From Bacillus carboniphilus (GTDB lineage Bacteria; Bacillota; Bacilli; Bacillales; JC228), in assembly GCF_039522365.1 (NCBI RefSeq), contig NZ_BAAADJ010000060.1, positions 1-64,000 of the forward strand: DNA of 64,000 nucleotides, read 5' to 3'. The notes under the pieces are model-generated. The model had not been told where the DNA came from, ran no database searches, and saw only the letters and a list, made by a program, of their open reading frames with translations. A program made the translations under genes and the position numbers. Shown here piece after piece: positions 53,054 to 62,780 of this stretch; the first letter of the stretch is position 1; each line of letters opens with the position of its first letter.

Positions 53054-54151
53054 TTGTCTCATACATATTTTTTTACAGGGTTTCCTGGGTTTATTGCTAC
53101 TTCTTTGATTAAAGAAATCATCCGAAAAGGTTATCCGGTTTGTCATATTTATGTTTTGGTCTTACCTAATTTCAAAGATCGAGCACTTGAAGAAATTGAT
53201 AGAATTGCCTCGAAAGGGGATATAAATGCCTCCCAATTTACAGTCATTACGGGAGACATTACTCGTCCTCAATTAGCTATTGATGACCCACTCAATGGAG
53301 AGCTGCAGTCAAAAGTGACGCATGTTTTTCACTTGGCAGCTATATATGATTTAGCTGTTCCAGAGGACATTGCCTTTGAAGTAAATGTCAATGGAACCAA
53401 GAATATGAATGATTGGGTCCTTACCCTTCCCAATATAGAACGATATGTGTATTTTAGTACCTCCTATGTAGCTGGAACTCGGGAAGGACGCATTTTGGAG
53501 ACTGATTTGGATATGAACCAATCGTTTAAAAATCACTATGAACAAACTAAATATAAAGCGGAAGTCCTCGTTAATGAGATTATGAACCATGTTCCCACTA
53601 CCATCATTCGTCCGGGAATTGTCGTTGGACACTCCAAAACAGGAGAAACGATAAAATTTGACGGCCCGTATTTTATTTTGAATTTCTTCGATAAGCTAAA
53701 ATTTCTTCCTTTTATCCCTTACTTAGGGAACGGGAAAGCGGAAGGTAACTTTGTTCCCATTGATTATATCCTTGATGCAACGCTCTACCTGTCACATCAT
53801 TCGGTTGGGGCTGGAAAAACGTATCAACTAACGGACCCCAAGCCTTATCGGGTAAATGAAGTATATCGGATGTTAATGAAGGAACAGCTTGGCAAAGAAC
53901 CTAAAGGATCCATACCTCTTGCATTTGCTAAATGGTCCCTGTCGATTCCTACTTTTAGAAAATGGGTCCGTGTTGAGAAAGAAGCACTTGATTATTTTAC
54001 TTGTATGGCAGAGTATGACTGTTCCCAAACTCTACGAGATCTAGAGGGATCAGGAATTTCTTGTCCAGACTTTAAAGATGTAATCCCTGCCATGGTCCGG
54101 TATTATAAAGAAAATAAGAATGATAAGAGCAAACACCTTAAAATTCAATAA
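53054..54151 (+). CDS. Extended SDR, fatty-acyl/thioester-reductase-like
   Basis: A 365-residue NAD(P)-binding protein of the NAD_binding_4 (male-sterility/thioester reductase) type. The cofactor motif near the N-terminus reads TGFPGFIATSLI. Catalytic Tyr and Lys are in YEQTKYKAEVLV, with Ser in YFSTSYVAGTREG. The TTG start at 53054 has agggggt 7 nt upstream. The next gene, an aldehyde dehydrogenase, starts 15 bp later; together they could convert acyl groups, aldehydes and acids. Confidence 0.83.
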   Translation: MSHTYFFTGFPGFIATSLIKEIIRKGYPVCHIYVLVLPNFKDRALEEIDRIASKGDINASQFTVITGDITRPQLAIDDPLNGELQSKVTHVFHLAAIYDLAVPEDIAFEVNVNGTKNMNDWVLTLPNIERYVYFSTSYVAGTREGRILETDLDMNQSFKNHYEQTKYKAEVLVNEIMNHVPTTIIRPGIVVGHSKTGETIKFDGPYFILNFFDKLKFLPFIPYLGNGKAEGNFVPIDYILDATLYLSHHSVGAGKTYQLTDPKPYRVNEVYRMLMKEQLGKEPKGSIPLAFAKWSLSIPTFRKWVRVEKEALDYFTCMAEYDCSQTLRDLEGSGISCPDFKDVIPAMVRYYKENKNDKSKHLKIQ

Positions 54152-54166
54152 AAGTGAGGTTTACAT

Positions 54167-55537
54167 ATGGAAAATATCCATAGTCTCATTACTCAACAAA
54201 AAGCTTTTTTCCATATGGGGAAGACAAAAAAGCTCGCCTTTCGACTTGACGCACTTGAAAAGCTACGAGGTGCGATTAAAAATAACGAAGATAAACTCTT
54301 ACAGGCTCTAAAACTAGACTTAAACAAATCAGAATTTGAAGCCTACGCCTCAGAAATTGGCGTCGTACTAGAAGAAATTCGCTTCACCATCAAACATTTA
54401 CAAACCTGGGCAAAGCCTGAAAAAGTAAAAACTCCGATTACTCATATGGGTTCGACTAGCTACATTTATTCTGAACCGTATGGAGTTGCCCTCGTCATTT
54501 CACCCTGGAACTACCCATTTCAACTGGCAATTAACCCGCTGATTGGAGCTATTGCGGCAGGAAATTGTGTTGTTATTAAGCCATCTGAGCTTACACCTAA
54601 GACATCTGAAGCAATTGCCCACATCATTGCAGAAATTTTCCCGCGGGAATTTGTTGCTGTCATCCAAGGGGATGCGGAAACAAGCCAAGCTCTTCTGGCT
54701 GAAGATGTTGACTATATTTTCTTTACGGGAAGTGTACCGGTTGGAAAAATCATTATGGAGGCTGCTGCAAAGAAGTTGACTCCACTCACACTTGAATTAG
54801 GCGGAAAGAGTCCTTGTATAGTGCACAAAGATGCTAACATCAAGCTAGCAGCCAAACGAATTGCTTGGGGGAAGTTCCTAAATGCGGGGCAAACCTGTGT
54901 AGCACCAGATTATCTGTATGTTCACGAAGACATTAAGGATGGGTTTGCAACTGCATTCAAGGAGAGTATCACAGAATTATATGGAGACACCCCGCTCCAC
55001 AATTCAGAACTAACTCGAATTGTAAGTGAAAGACATTTTGAACGACTTGCCGGCTTTCTTCAAGATGGAGATCTCCTCATTGGTGGAAAGTCCGATAAAG
55101 AACAACTAATAATTGAACCAACCGTTTTAACAAACATCACTTGGAAAGATTCCATTATGCAGGATGAAATATTTGGTCCAATCCTTCCTGTCCTAGAGTA
55201 TAATGAATTGTCAGAAGTTATAACAGGGATTCACAATCACCCTAAACCGCTTGCTCTGTATCTATTCTCTGAGTCTGAAGAGGTCCAACAAGAAGTTCTT
55301 AACAGCATTACTTTTGGTGGAGGCTGTATAAACGATACTGTCTATCACTTCGTATCTCCATATCTGCCCTTCGGTGGTGTGGGGCCAAGTGGGATCGGTG
55401 CTTATCATGGGAAAGGTAGCTTCGATACTTTTTCACACAAGAAAAGCGTTTTGAAGCAAACTACCCTATTTGACATTCCCTTTCGATATCCGAATGTTAA
55501 AAACGGTTTAAAAAAGATAAAACTATTCCTAAAATAA
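54167..55537 (+). CDS. Aldehyde dehydrogenase, class 3 / YwdH-like
   Basis: A 456-residue NAD(P)-dependent aldehyde dehydrogenase. Fold motifs: SPWNYPFQLAINPLIGAIAA, catalytic Glu in LELGGKSPCIV, and nucleophile Cys in NAGQTCVAPDYL. The C-terminal hydrophobic tail (RYPNVKNGLKKIKLFLK) suggests membrane association, as in fatty aldehyde dehydrogenases. Second gene of the pair with the SDR; likely oxidises long-chain aldehydes. Confidence 0.92.
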   Translation: MENIHSLITQQKAFFHMGKTKKLAFRLDALEKLRGAIKNNEDKLLQALKLDLNKSEFEAYASEIGVVLEEIRFTIKHLQTWAKPEKVKTPITHMGSTSYIYSEPYGVALVISPWNYPFQLAINPLIGAIAAGNCVVIKPSELTPKTSEAIAHIIAEIFPREFVAVIQGDAETSQALLAEDVDYIFFTGSVPVGKIIMEAAAKKLTPLTLELGGKSPCIVHKDANIKLAAKRIAWGKFLNAGQTCVAPDYLYVHEDIKDGFATAFKESITELYGDTPLHNSELTRIVSERHFERLAGFLQDGDLLIGGKSDKEQLIIEPTVLTNITWKDSIMQDEIFGPILPVLEYNELSEVITGIHNHPKPLALYLFSESEEVQQEVLNSITFGGGCINDTVYHFVSPYLPFGGVGPSGIGAYHGKGSFDTFSHKKSVLKQTTLFDIPFRYPNVKNGLKKIKLFLK

Positions 55538-55541
55538 ACGC

Positions 55542-55573
55542 GAGTAGCTTTCAAAAGCTACTCTATTTTTTTT
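55542..55573 (+). terminator. Terminator after aldehyde dehydrogenase
   Basis: GAGTAGCTTT/AAAGCTACTC 10-bp stem with a T-run. Confidence 0.95.
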
Positions 55574-55650
55574 GCACCAGCCTATGGAGACTTGATTATA
55601 TTCTTTTGAAAACTGGAGAAAGTAACAATAACATGATTGGAGGTCATTAT

Positions 55651-55953
55651 ATGGTCAATCAAGGCGGTCCAAGCGGATTTAACTTCTACCCTTTTTTGTT
55701 TACAGATGTAGACTCTGACACAGATGTGAAATTAAACGAAGATCGATATGAAGTGTTTGTGAATGGGAATTTTGTAGGGTATAAAACCTTAACAAATGAA
55801 GGTGACCAGTTATCGGATATAGATGATTTCCTCCGTGAACAAGGTCATGAAGGTTTTACCTCTTCACTGGATGGAGATCATTATATTATTCAAACCGAAC
55901 AAAAAGAAGAAGATTTGTCCCGTGCGTTATCTGTATATTTCCATAACAGATAG
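55651..55953 (+). CDS. Small acidic protein of unknown function
   Basis: A 100-residue Asp/Glu-rich protein (MVNQGGPSGFNFYPFLFTDV...), predicted mixed alpha/beta, no membrane segment. ATG at 55651 after gattggaggt; an in-frame ATG upstream (55606) lacks a site. 24 bp before another small gene of equal size. Family not recognised. Confidence 0.7.
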   Translation: MVNQGGPSGFNFYPFLFTDVDSDTDVKLNEDRYEVFVNGNFVGYKTLTNEGDQLSDIDDFLREQGHEGFTSSLDGDHYIIQTEQKEEDLSRALSVYFHNR

Positions 55954-55977
55954 TCTTGTGAAAGGAGCAGATTTTTA

Positions 55978-56280
55978 ATGGATACAAATGAGTTCACTTC
56001 ATTCTTCAATGAAATGCCTGATTTTAATAATCATGACGAAGCTCGTTCTTGGTTAAAAGAACAATTTCATGAGAAGTGCCTATTTCGAGGTAGTGATTCT
56101 GTCGAAGGTCAAACAGTTTATTTCTATCACCTTATAAAAGATCCAGATGTATATCAACAGTACATGGAAAGCTTTGCTAGCGAGCATGAGCAAGAACATA
56201 AAATTACGAATATGAAAACCTTTGAAAGCTATCATACAATTGTTGTAACAGCAGATGGGGAAATAACCATCCAGTCATAA
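55978..56280 (+). CDS. Small protein of unknown function
   Basis: A 100-residue soluble protein with N-terminal helix (MDTNEFTSFFNEMPDFNNHDEARSW begins it; first 20 residues polar/aromatic) and a beta-rich second half ending TIVVTADGEITIQS. Site aaaggag about 9 nt before the ATG. Two-gene unit with the preceding acidic protein; similar size and charge suggest related roles. Family not recognised. Confidence 0.7.
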   Translation: MDTNEFTSFFNEMPDFNNHDEARSWLKEQFHEKCLFRGSDSVEGQTVYFYHLIKDPDVYQQYMESFASEHEQEHKITNMKTFESYHTIVVTADGEITIQS

Positions 56281-56335
56281 GAGAAGTGTAACGAGCACAT
56301 GAAGAATAACTCGTATGTAACTTCCATTAGTGTAT

Positions 56336-56377
56336 AAAAAAACAGAGCCTGTCCAAAGGGATAGTGGCTCTGTTTTA
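56336..56377. terminator. Bidirectional terminator
   Basis: AAAACAGAGCC/GGCTCTGTTTT 11-bp stem between the small-gene pair and the cell-wall hydrolase gene. Confidence 0.93.
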
Positions 56378-56378
56378 T

Positions 56379-56972
56379 TTAAATTGCAAATGCATGTCTT
56401 CCGATTTTCTCAATGACTTTACGATCAAAAATCCAATCACTTGTAGCGGTATCTGGGTTATAGAAATACAGAACATCTTCATTGGCTTTTTCATACTCAT
56501 CCAATGCTTCCTTAACCGCCTCTTTGGCTTCTTTATCAGCTGGTTCGTTAATTGAACCATTTTGAACCGGTTGGAAAGCATTCTTTTGATAGATAACCTC
56601 TTTTAGTGTGTCTGGAAATTTTTCATCTTCGACACGGTTAATGACAACCGTTGCAACTGCTACCTTTCCTTCAAAAGGTTCTCCCTTTGCTTCCGCATGA
56701 ACAAGACGAGCTAGTAATTTTTTCTCCTCTTTAGACAGCTTGTAGACAGGATCCTCCTTGTCTTCTACTGCAGATTTAAGAAGGTTCTCTTTCTTTTCAC
56801 TTAATGTCTTCATAAGGTTTACTTTTTCGTCTTCTTCAACCGAATCCAAATCTATATCAAATAATTGAACCGTATCTTCCTTTGTTTGCGCAGATATATG
56901 AACAGCCGGTATCATTGAAAATGAACCGATAATTAGTGTAATAGTCATCAAAAAGATAAGAAATTTATTCAT
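56379..56972 (-). CDS. Cell wall hydrolase, SleB/CwlJ (Hydrolase_2) domain
   Basis: A 197-residue exported protein. Signal peptide is residues 1-28 (ends HISAQ), then a charged helical linker, then the Hydrolase_2 domain from about residue 85. The catalytic Glu is in LVHAEAKGEPFEGKVAVA, and AFQPVQNGSINEPAD and DVLYFYNPDTATSDWIF follow. These enzymes are lytic transglycosylases that degrade cortex or wall. The peptidoglycan-binding domain of SleB is absent. Confidence 0.9.
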   Translation of the reverse strand: MNKFLIFLMTITLIIGSFSMIPAVHISAQTKEDTVQLFDIDLDSVEEDEKVNLMKTLSEKKENLLKSAVEDKEDPVYKLSKEEKKLLARLVHAEAKGEPFEGKVAVATVVINRVEDEKFPDTLKEVIYQKNAFQPVQNGSINEPADKEAKEAVKEALDEYEKANEDVLYFYNPDTATSDWIFDRKVIEKIGRHAFAI

Positions 56973-57141
56973 GTTGTTACCCTCCTGTCTGTTTTTTTAT
57001 AGGCAAACAGGCCTAACTGGAAGGGTAACAGGTTTTCATACGGTTCTCACTAGTGAAAGTTTGGTAAAATTGGTAATGGGTCGAAAGTCCTTGTGGCTAC
57101 TGTAGTCGTCATATATCTTAAACAAATGGTAATTTTCCCCG

Positions 57142-57567
57142 TCAGACATTGAACTCCCATAAACCAAGTTGACCTTTCGCTGGGATAAAGTCATCTAACA
57201 TCCTCATATCCTGTACTTCCCAAGCATACACACCAACTCTATAATCACCTAAAAAATAATCATTCCCAGAAACGATTCTTCCATCCTCTAAAACTGCCCA
57301 AGTCTCATTATTTTCCGTTACTCTCAGACAATTTGTTAGCATACATGTTGCGATAATCATCCCCGTCGGAAGACTTTCTGTATTGGCTCCATGCTTTTGA
57401 AGTAACGCCTTAATGGCGACATGATTACATACAGCCTTATCGATTTTTTTACTAGTGTGAATCGCCAAAGGTCCACGATAATTTGTTTTCCATGTTCTTG
57501 TTTCATAGGTCGCCTCTCTATATACAAACAGGCTAGCCCAGGGCTGAATCATCGATAAAACTTTCAT
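57142..57567 (-). CDS. ASCH domain protein
   Basis: A 141-residue protein with the ASCH beta-barrel (PUA-like) fold: MKVLSMIQPWASLFVYREAT at the start, then the conserved ETRTWKTNYRGPLAIHTSKK. ASCH domains are thought to bind RNA. I placed the start at 57567 (site ggagga); an extension to 57666 would run through the AbgT terminator. Monocistronic. Confidence 0.82.
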   Translation of the reverse strand: MKVLSMIQPWASLFVYREATYETRTWKTNYRGPLAIHTSKKIDKAVCNHVAIKALLQKHGANTESLPTGMIIATCMLTNCLRVTENNETWAVLEDGRIVSGNDYFLGDYRVGVYAWEVQDMRMLDDFIPAKGQLGLWEFNV

Positions 57568-57633
57568 GAAGCCGTCCTCCATTTGGCAATCTATTTTAGA
57601 ATAGAGTTCCCGGATAAGGGTATTTATAAAAAA

Positions 57634-57675
57634 CAAAAAGAACCGACATCCAGCATACGCCTTCAATCGGTTCTT
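57634..57675 (-). terminator. Terminator after AbgT gene
   Basis: AAGAACCGA/TCGGTTCTT with a long loop and a U-run on the minus strand, 12 bp after the AbgT stop. Confidence 0.82.
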
Positions 57676-57686
57676 CTGTTTTCAAT

Positions 57687-59216
57687 TTAGTTATTATAGT
57701 AGATACCAGAACCAGGACCGATATCGATCCCTGTAAGCATCCAAATAATGAGCATGATTACCCAAACAATCGTAAACGCAATGGAATATGGAAGCATGGT
57801 GGAAATGAGTGTACCAATTCCAACCTTCTTGTCATATTTTTGCGCAAAAGCAATAACGATTGCGAAGTAAGGCATTAGTGGTGAGATAACATTTGTAGTA
57901 GAATCCGCAATTCTGTATACCAATTGCGTAAATTCTGGTGCATATCCCATGCTCATTAACATTGGAACAAATACTGGCGCCATAATAGCCCATTTAGCAG
58001 ATGCACTTCCAATGAATAAGTTAATGAATCCCGATACAACAATAAATGTAAGGATCAGTCGAATCCCTGTGAATCCTGTTGACTCAAGGAATTGAGCGCC
58101 ATTGACGGCTAAAACTAACCCTAACTTAGACTCGCTAAAGTAAGCAACGAATTGAGCCGCTACAAACGCAAGAACGATATATGATCCCATTGTCGCCATT
58201 GTTTCCGACAACTGATCTGCTACATCTTTATCGTTTTTAATGGATTTTGTGATTTTCCCATAAACAAAACCTGGAATAAAGAATGTGATTAAAATAACTG
58301 GCACTAACGAGTGGAAGAACGGTGCGTCGATAATTTTCTCTGCTCCTCCACGTAATGGCCCCCATTCAGGAATAACAAGTACAGCCATCACAGCAGCAGT
58401 TGCAATGAACGCAAACAATGCTGCCCACAAACCTTTTTTCTCTTCCGGCTTTAAATAGTCCACTTCTTCTTTAACGTTTCCTTTGTATGCACCTAATCGT
58501 GGTTCAACAATTTTATCTGTTACTAAAGTACCCACAATAGTTAGAACAAACACAGAAGCAATCATGAAGTAATAATTCATTGCATAGTTAATGGTTTCTG
58601 CATAGGCAGGGTCCAAAATTGCTGCTGCATCCTTTGTTAGTCCACCTAGCAACGGATCTAACGATGTCAGTAGCAAGTTAGCACTGAATCCGCCTGATAC
58701 CCCAGCAAATGCTGCTGCTAATCCAGCTAAAGGGTGTCTTCCAAGTCCAGCGAACAAAACAGCCCCAAGTGGTGTTAGTACTACATAACCAGCGTCAGCT
58801 GCCATACTTGACATGATACCACCGAAAACAAGCGCTGCTGTCATCAATTGCCTTGGAACAGACGTAACTAGGCCACGTAACGCAGCACTTATTAGGCCAG
58901 AACGTTCTGCAATACCAATACCCAACATCGTTACTAGCACAGTTCCTAATGGTGCAAAGCCAGTAAAGTTTGTAACCATACTCTCAAATAGGTAAACAAT
59001 CCCCTCAGAGCTTAATAGGTTTTTAACCTTTATAATTTCACCCTCGTTAAGGGGATCTTCTACTTGCAAGCCCATATTCGCAAATAGAGCTGAAAGAACG
59101 ACCACAGCTAATGCAAAAATTGCGAATAATGTGACGGGATGTGGCAACTTATTACCGACACGTTCAATTCCGTCTAATGAACGCATTACCAAACCTCTTT
59201 TAATCGGATTTGCCAT
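57687..59216 (-). CDS. AbgT family transporter
   Basis: A 509-residue polytopic membrane protein of the AbgT (p-aminobenzoyl-glutamate importer / MtrF sulfonamide efflux) family, with about 9-11 TM helices and two hairpins. Conserved segments include NKLPHPVTLFAIFALAVVVL, GIGIAERSGLISAALRGL and IGSASAKWAIMAPVFVPML. Function in Bacillus may be folate-breakdown product uptake or antimetabolite export. Site aaaggaagg near the ATG. Monocistronic. Confidence 0.9.
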   Translation of the reverse strand: MANPIKRGLVMRSLDGIERVGNKLPHPVTLFAIFALAVVVLSALFANMGLQVEDPLNEGEIIKVKNLLSSEGIVYLFESMVTNFTGFAPLGTVLVTMLGIGIAERSGLISAALRGLVTSVPRQLMTAALVFGGIMSSMAADAGYVVLTPLGAVLFAGLGRHPLAGLAAAFAGVSGGFSANLLLTSLDPLLGGLTKDAAAILDPAYAETINYAMNYYFMIASVFVLTIVGTLVTDKIVEPRLGAYKGNVKEEVDYLKPEEKKGLWAALFAFIATAAVMAVLVIPEWGPLRGGAEKIIDAPFFHSLVPVILITFFIPGFVYGKITKSIKNDKDVADQLSETMATMGSYIVLAFVAAQFVAYFSESKLGLVLAVNGAQFLESTGFTGIRLILTFIVVSGFINLFIGSASAKWAIMAPVFVPMLMSMGYAPEFTQLVYRIADSTTNVISPLMPYFAIVIAFAQKYDKKVGIGTLISTMLPYSIAFTIVWVIMLIIWMLTGIDIGPGSGIYYNN

Positions 59217-59695
59217 TCAAACCTTCCTTTCCCTTATTTTAAATTTTCTAAAAATAGTATTTTCAGGACAAATGTGATTATAGGAAACTATTAAACAGAA
59301 TGGAAGGGAATTTAAAACATGCAGAATAGGAGTACTGTTTACAAAATTCACAAGAGTAGCAACCTAAATAGAAAAAGCCCTTGCCTTCAGTCTTTAAGAA
59401 CTCCCATTAAGAGTTCTAAACCAAAGCTAACCAAAAATTGTTAGCACTTCAGACATTCCAAACTACTCCTCTCATTCCCTTTTCAAGATGGTTTTATCGT
59501 CATAATGGGTACATTGTTTAAAAAGGTACGTAAGCACTAGAAAAAAGGAAAAACTGTATAATAATCCAGTCTTCTTTTGGCCAGACAGCTTTGAACATGT
59601 GTATACAATCGCAAATTAGCGTTAATTTAAATTTTACGTTTTATATGGGAAATTAAGGAAACAATAGAGAGAGATTAGATGAAGGGGTCAAAATT
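59217..59695. other. Intergenic region, two small hairpins only
   Basis: 479 bp between divergent genes with no credible ORF. Two adjacent hairpins lie at 59397-59417 (AGAACTC/GAGTTCT) and about 59427-59446 (GCTAAC/GTTAGC), without T-runs. Promoters for both sides must lie here, but I could not assign them. Confidence 0.6.
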
Positions 59696-60271
59696 GTGAA
59701 TGCTACTATTACCTATTACACGGCAACTATTTTGGGGGCGATAGGAGTCCTATTCTTTTTAAGAAAAGGTTGGAAATCTTACGGTTTGTTATTTCTAACC
59801 AGTAGCTCTGTTGCAATTATATTATGCTTTGTCTTTGTTAAATTGGGATTTTACTCATTCCCTCACATTCCTTTCCCCGTTCAATCGCAAATCCCCTTTA
59901 TTGCTATGACATTAACCTTCCCTGTTGGGGTGATGTTTGGTGTCAGATACAGCCCTAAACAATGGATATGGAAAGTGCCTTTTTATTGGGCTATTGTTCA
60001 TATTGGAGTTGGGATTGAAGCAATGATAAAAGGGTATACATCCATCATTAAATATGATTACCAGTGGGATTTATGGGATACCTATACATGGTGGTGGATT
60101 TATTTCCTATTTTTAGAATGGGTAGGTGGAAAAATGATTCCTGATCACTTAAAAAGACCTATCGATGGGGAATTATTTCGCTATGGTAGATCTGGGTGGA
60201 TCATCTTCCATTTAATTGTTATTATTACCATTTTTTTAGCAGGTTACTATTTAGGGAAAATCACAAATTAA
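59696..60271 (+). CDS. CBO0543-like six-helix membrane protein
   Basis: A 191-residue membrane protein with about six hydrophobic helices and an aromatic-rich loop (YQWDLWDTYTWWWIYFLFLE). This layout matches the CBO0543 family of Bacillus and Clostridium. GTG start at 59696, 9 nt after aagggg. Function unknown; many paralogues in spore formers. Confidence 0.75.
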   Translation: MNATITYYTATILGAIGVLFFLRKGWKSYGLLFLTSSSVAIILCFVFVKLGFYSFPHIPFPVQSQIPFIAMTLTFPVGVMFGVRYSPKQWIWKVPFYWAIVHIGVGIEAMIKGYTSIIKYDYQWDLWDTYTWWWIYFLFLEWVGGKMIPDHLKRPIDGELFRYGRSGWIIFHLIVIITIFLAGYYLGKITN

Positions 60272-60375
60272 CGCATTTATTGTCATGAACGGTAAGGACT
60301 TCACATGGAAAGACCCCAAATCCGACAAAGTCATCATCGAAATCAGGGCCTGCCTATAACAGTTTTATTTTCTTA

Positions 60376-61788
60376 TTACTTTTTAAGTACTAACTTCACA
60401 ACCGCTTCAACATGTGCCGTCTGAGGAAACATGTCCACAGGTTGAATATATTGAACCTTGTAGTTTCTACTAAGGTGGTCAATATCCTTCGCTAAGGTTG
60501 AAGGATTACAGGATACATACACTAGTGTCTTAGGCTTCACTTGAAGGATGGTTTTTAATAGCGCTTGATCACAACCCGTACGCGGTGGGTCTACCACTAC
60601 GACATCAGGCTTCCACCCTTCTTTCACCCACTTGGGTAAAACTTGCTCCGCTTTTCCCACTTCAAAGGAGATATTTTCAATACCTTGTGCTTTTGCATTT
60701 TCCTGTGCATCTTTAATTCCATCTGCAATGACATCCATTCCACGCACTTCACCCGCATTAGCAGATAGCCAGATTCCAATGGTTCCGACACCACAGTAAG
60801 CATCCACTACTTTTTCGGTACCAGTGAGTCCCGCAGCCTTTTCAGCTTCCTTGTATAACTTTTTTGTTTGGTAAGGGTTTAGCTGGAAGAAAGCTCTTGC
60901 TGAAAGCTCATACGTGAATACATCTAGCTGTTCTTGGATGGCTTGTTTTCCTCTTAAATGTCTTGTTTTATCACCGAAAATTAGGGACGTTTTCTTCGGA
61001 TTAAAATTGTGCATAATCGAGGTTACTTCAGGCAGTCTCATTTCGATTTCCGCCACCACGGCTTCTTCTCTAGGCAATTCCTTCGTTACCGTCACGAGTA
61101 CAACTTGAACTTGCCCCGTCTCCACTCCGATTCGAGTTACAATGGTCTTAACACTACCTTTTCTCGAGCGTTCATCAAAAACCGGAATGCTAAGGTCGGC
61201 TAAAATCTGCTTGACCGTAGTCGTTACCTTATTGGTCAATGGGTGTTGGACAATGCACTCGTCAATGTCAATGAGCTTATGGCTGTCCATACTGTAAAGA
61301 CCCGCGATCACTTTTTTGTCCCGCTTCCCAACTTGGAACTGACTTTTATTTCGGTAGTGCCAAGGGTTGTCCATACCAATCGTCTGGCGGATATCTAGCT
61401 TTTGTACTGAAAGCTTTGTATATCTCTCTAGTGACTGCACCACTAAGTCTCTTTTGTGAGCCAGTTGGTCATCGTAATGTAAATGCTGCAGCTGACACCC
61501 GCCACATAGCTCATATACTTTACAAGGTGGCATAACTCTGGATGGTGATTTTTTTCTAATCTTATGAATTTCCGCTTCCGCAAAGCGCTCATGTATCTTC
61601 GTTGCTTTTGCAACAATTTCTTCACCCGGCAAAGCTCCAGGAACGAACACAGCTCCCCTTTTGAAGTAACCAATTCCTTCTCCGTTAATCCCTAGCCTTT
61701 TAATAGTTAGAGGAAACGTATCTCCTGTTTTTAGGTCTATATTTGACTTTTTATTTGTTTGTTGTGGTTTTCTTTTTGGTTGTGGCAC
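60376..61788 (-). CDS. 23S rRNA (uracil-C5)-methyltransferase, RlmD/YfjO type
   Basis: A 470-residue SAM-dependent methyltransferase that makes 5-methyluridine in 23S rRNA. N-terminal TRAM domain ([20 protein letters not shown]). 4Fe-4S ligands are in [10 protein letters not shown] and in ECIVQHP. The SAM motif is [10 protein letters not shown] and the catalytic Cys is in [18 protein letters not shown] start at 61788 after ggaggag, which overlaps the 3' end of the glycosylase gene by 38 bp. Corresponds to yfjO beside yfjP in B. subtilis. Confidence 0.92.
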   Translation of the reverse strand: MPQPKRKPQQTNKKSNIDLKTGDTFPLTIKRLGINGEGIGYFKRGAVFVPGALPGEEIVAKATKIHERFAEAEIHKIRKKSPSRVMPPCKVYELCGGCQLQHLHYDDQLAHKRDLVVQSLERYTKLSVQKLDIRQTIGMDNPWHYRNKSQFQVGKRDKKVIAGLYSMDSHKLIDIDECIVQHPLTNKVTTTVKQILADLSIPVFDERSRKGSVKTIVTRIGVETGQVQVVLVTVTKELPREEAVVAEIEMRLPEVTSIMHNFNPKKTSLIFGDKTRHLRGKQAIQEQLDVFTYELSARAFFQLNPYQTKKLYKEAEKAAGLTGTEKVVDAYCGVGTIGIWLSANAGEVRGMDVIADGIKDAQENAKAQGIENISFEVGKAEQVLPKWVKEGWKPDVVVVDPPRTGCDQALLKTILQVKPKTLVYVSCNPSTLAKDIDHLSRNYKVQYIQPVDMFPQTAHVEAVVKLVLKK

Positions 61789-62659
61789 TTTCAATACTCC
61801 TCCATAGATAGAGAGAAGCATAGGTCATATAAGGCTTCCATGCTTCTTTCCATTCATCCATTTCTTCATAGGTTGGTTTTCGGTCTAATTGATGTAAGTT
61901 CTTTAATGCATTTTGCAATCCGATATCTGCTGCTGGAAAGAGGTTAGGCCTCCCTAATCCGAATGACAGGAAGTTTTCGGCTGTCCATTTTCCTATGCCC
62001 CTCACCCGCATCAATGTATCCATTATGTAGGCTTCGTCTTTTGACTTCAACTCATGTAAATCAATTTCACCTGAAGCTACCAACTGGGAAAATCCAATCA
62101 CATATTCTGCCTTCCGACCACTAAATTGTAGTTCCCTTAAGTCCTCTACTTTAAGGTTCGCTATAACCTCTGGTGATGGATAAAACCAGACACCTTCCTT
62201 TTGTTCACCAAACGTTTCAACAAATCTTTGGGTTAAGGTAAAAGCAAAGGATAAATTTAGCTGCTGATGAATGATACACTTAATCACGCATGAGTACAAG
62301 CCGAAGTCGAGAACAAGTGGTGTCCCTTTATGTTGCTCGAAAATAGGAGCTAAGTCTGTTTGGAGGAAATGCTCGTGGATTTCCTGCATATTTGTGTTCC
62401 ATTGGAAGAGACGTTCGACTTCTTTCTTTACATCAGTTTTTGTTACCTGGTTATTTTCCTGGAACGTTAGTAAAAATTCCGGCTGTTCTAATGTTCCGGT
62501 TGCTTGTACGGTGACTGGGATTTTCTCATCCTGGATGTAGACAGGTACCTTAATGAACCTTTGTTCTAGGTCAACCTGGTTAAGTGGATCTAAAGATAGT
62601 CTTTGTAAAATTCCATCAAAATGATAGGGACCGCAAACCTTCTCTTTCATTTGAATCAT
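61751..62659 (-). CDS. DNA-3-methyladenine glycosylase, AlkA/YfjP type
   Basis: A 302-residue DNA repair enzyme. Helix-hairpin-helix block [18 protein letters not shown] followed by the catalytic Asp in [14 protein letters not shown] (HhH-GPD family). N-terminal AlkA-type beta domain. It excises alkylated purines. The Lys/Thr-rich C-terminus overlaps the start of the RNA methyltransferase gene, so the pair is coupled. Same pair as yfjP-yfjO in B. subtilis. Confidence 0.9.
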   Translation of the reverse strand: MIQMKEKVCGPYHFDGILQRLSLDPLNQVDLEQRFIKVPVYIQDEKIPVTVQATGTLEQPEFLLTFQENNQVTKTDVKKEVERLFQWNTNMQEIHEHFLQTDLAPIFEQHKGTPLVLDFGLYSCVIKCIIHQQLNLSFAFTLTQRFVETFGEQKEGVWFYPSPEVIANLKVEDLRELQFSGRKAEYVIGFSQLVASGEIDLHELKSKDEAYIMDTLMRVRGIGKWTAENFLSFGLGRPNLFPAADIGLQNALKNLHQLDRKPTYEEMDEWKEAWKPYMTYASLYLWRSIESATTKKKTTTNK

Positions 62660-62739
62660 AGTGGTTTCTCCGTTCTGTTCCTATTTATTGCCATTATAAC
62701 ACAGGAAAATGGCTTTACACCTTTACCTGCTAGGAGGCA

Positions 62740-62780
62740 AAAAAAGACCACACCCTAAACAGGATGCAGTCAGATCTTTA
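62740..62780 (-). terminator. Terminator after pdaA
   Basis: An imperfect AAAGA.C...G.TCTTT stem with CACCCT/AGG(a)TG inside, U-run on the minus strand. It begins at the pdaA stop codon. Confidence 0.7.
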
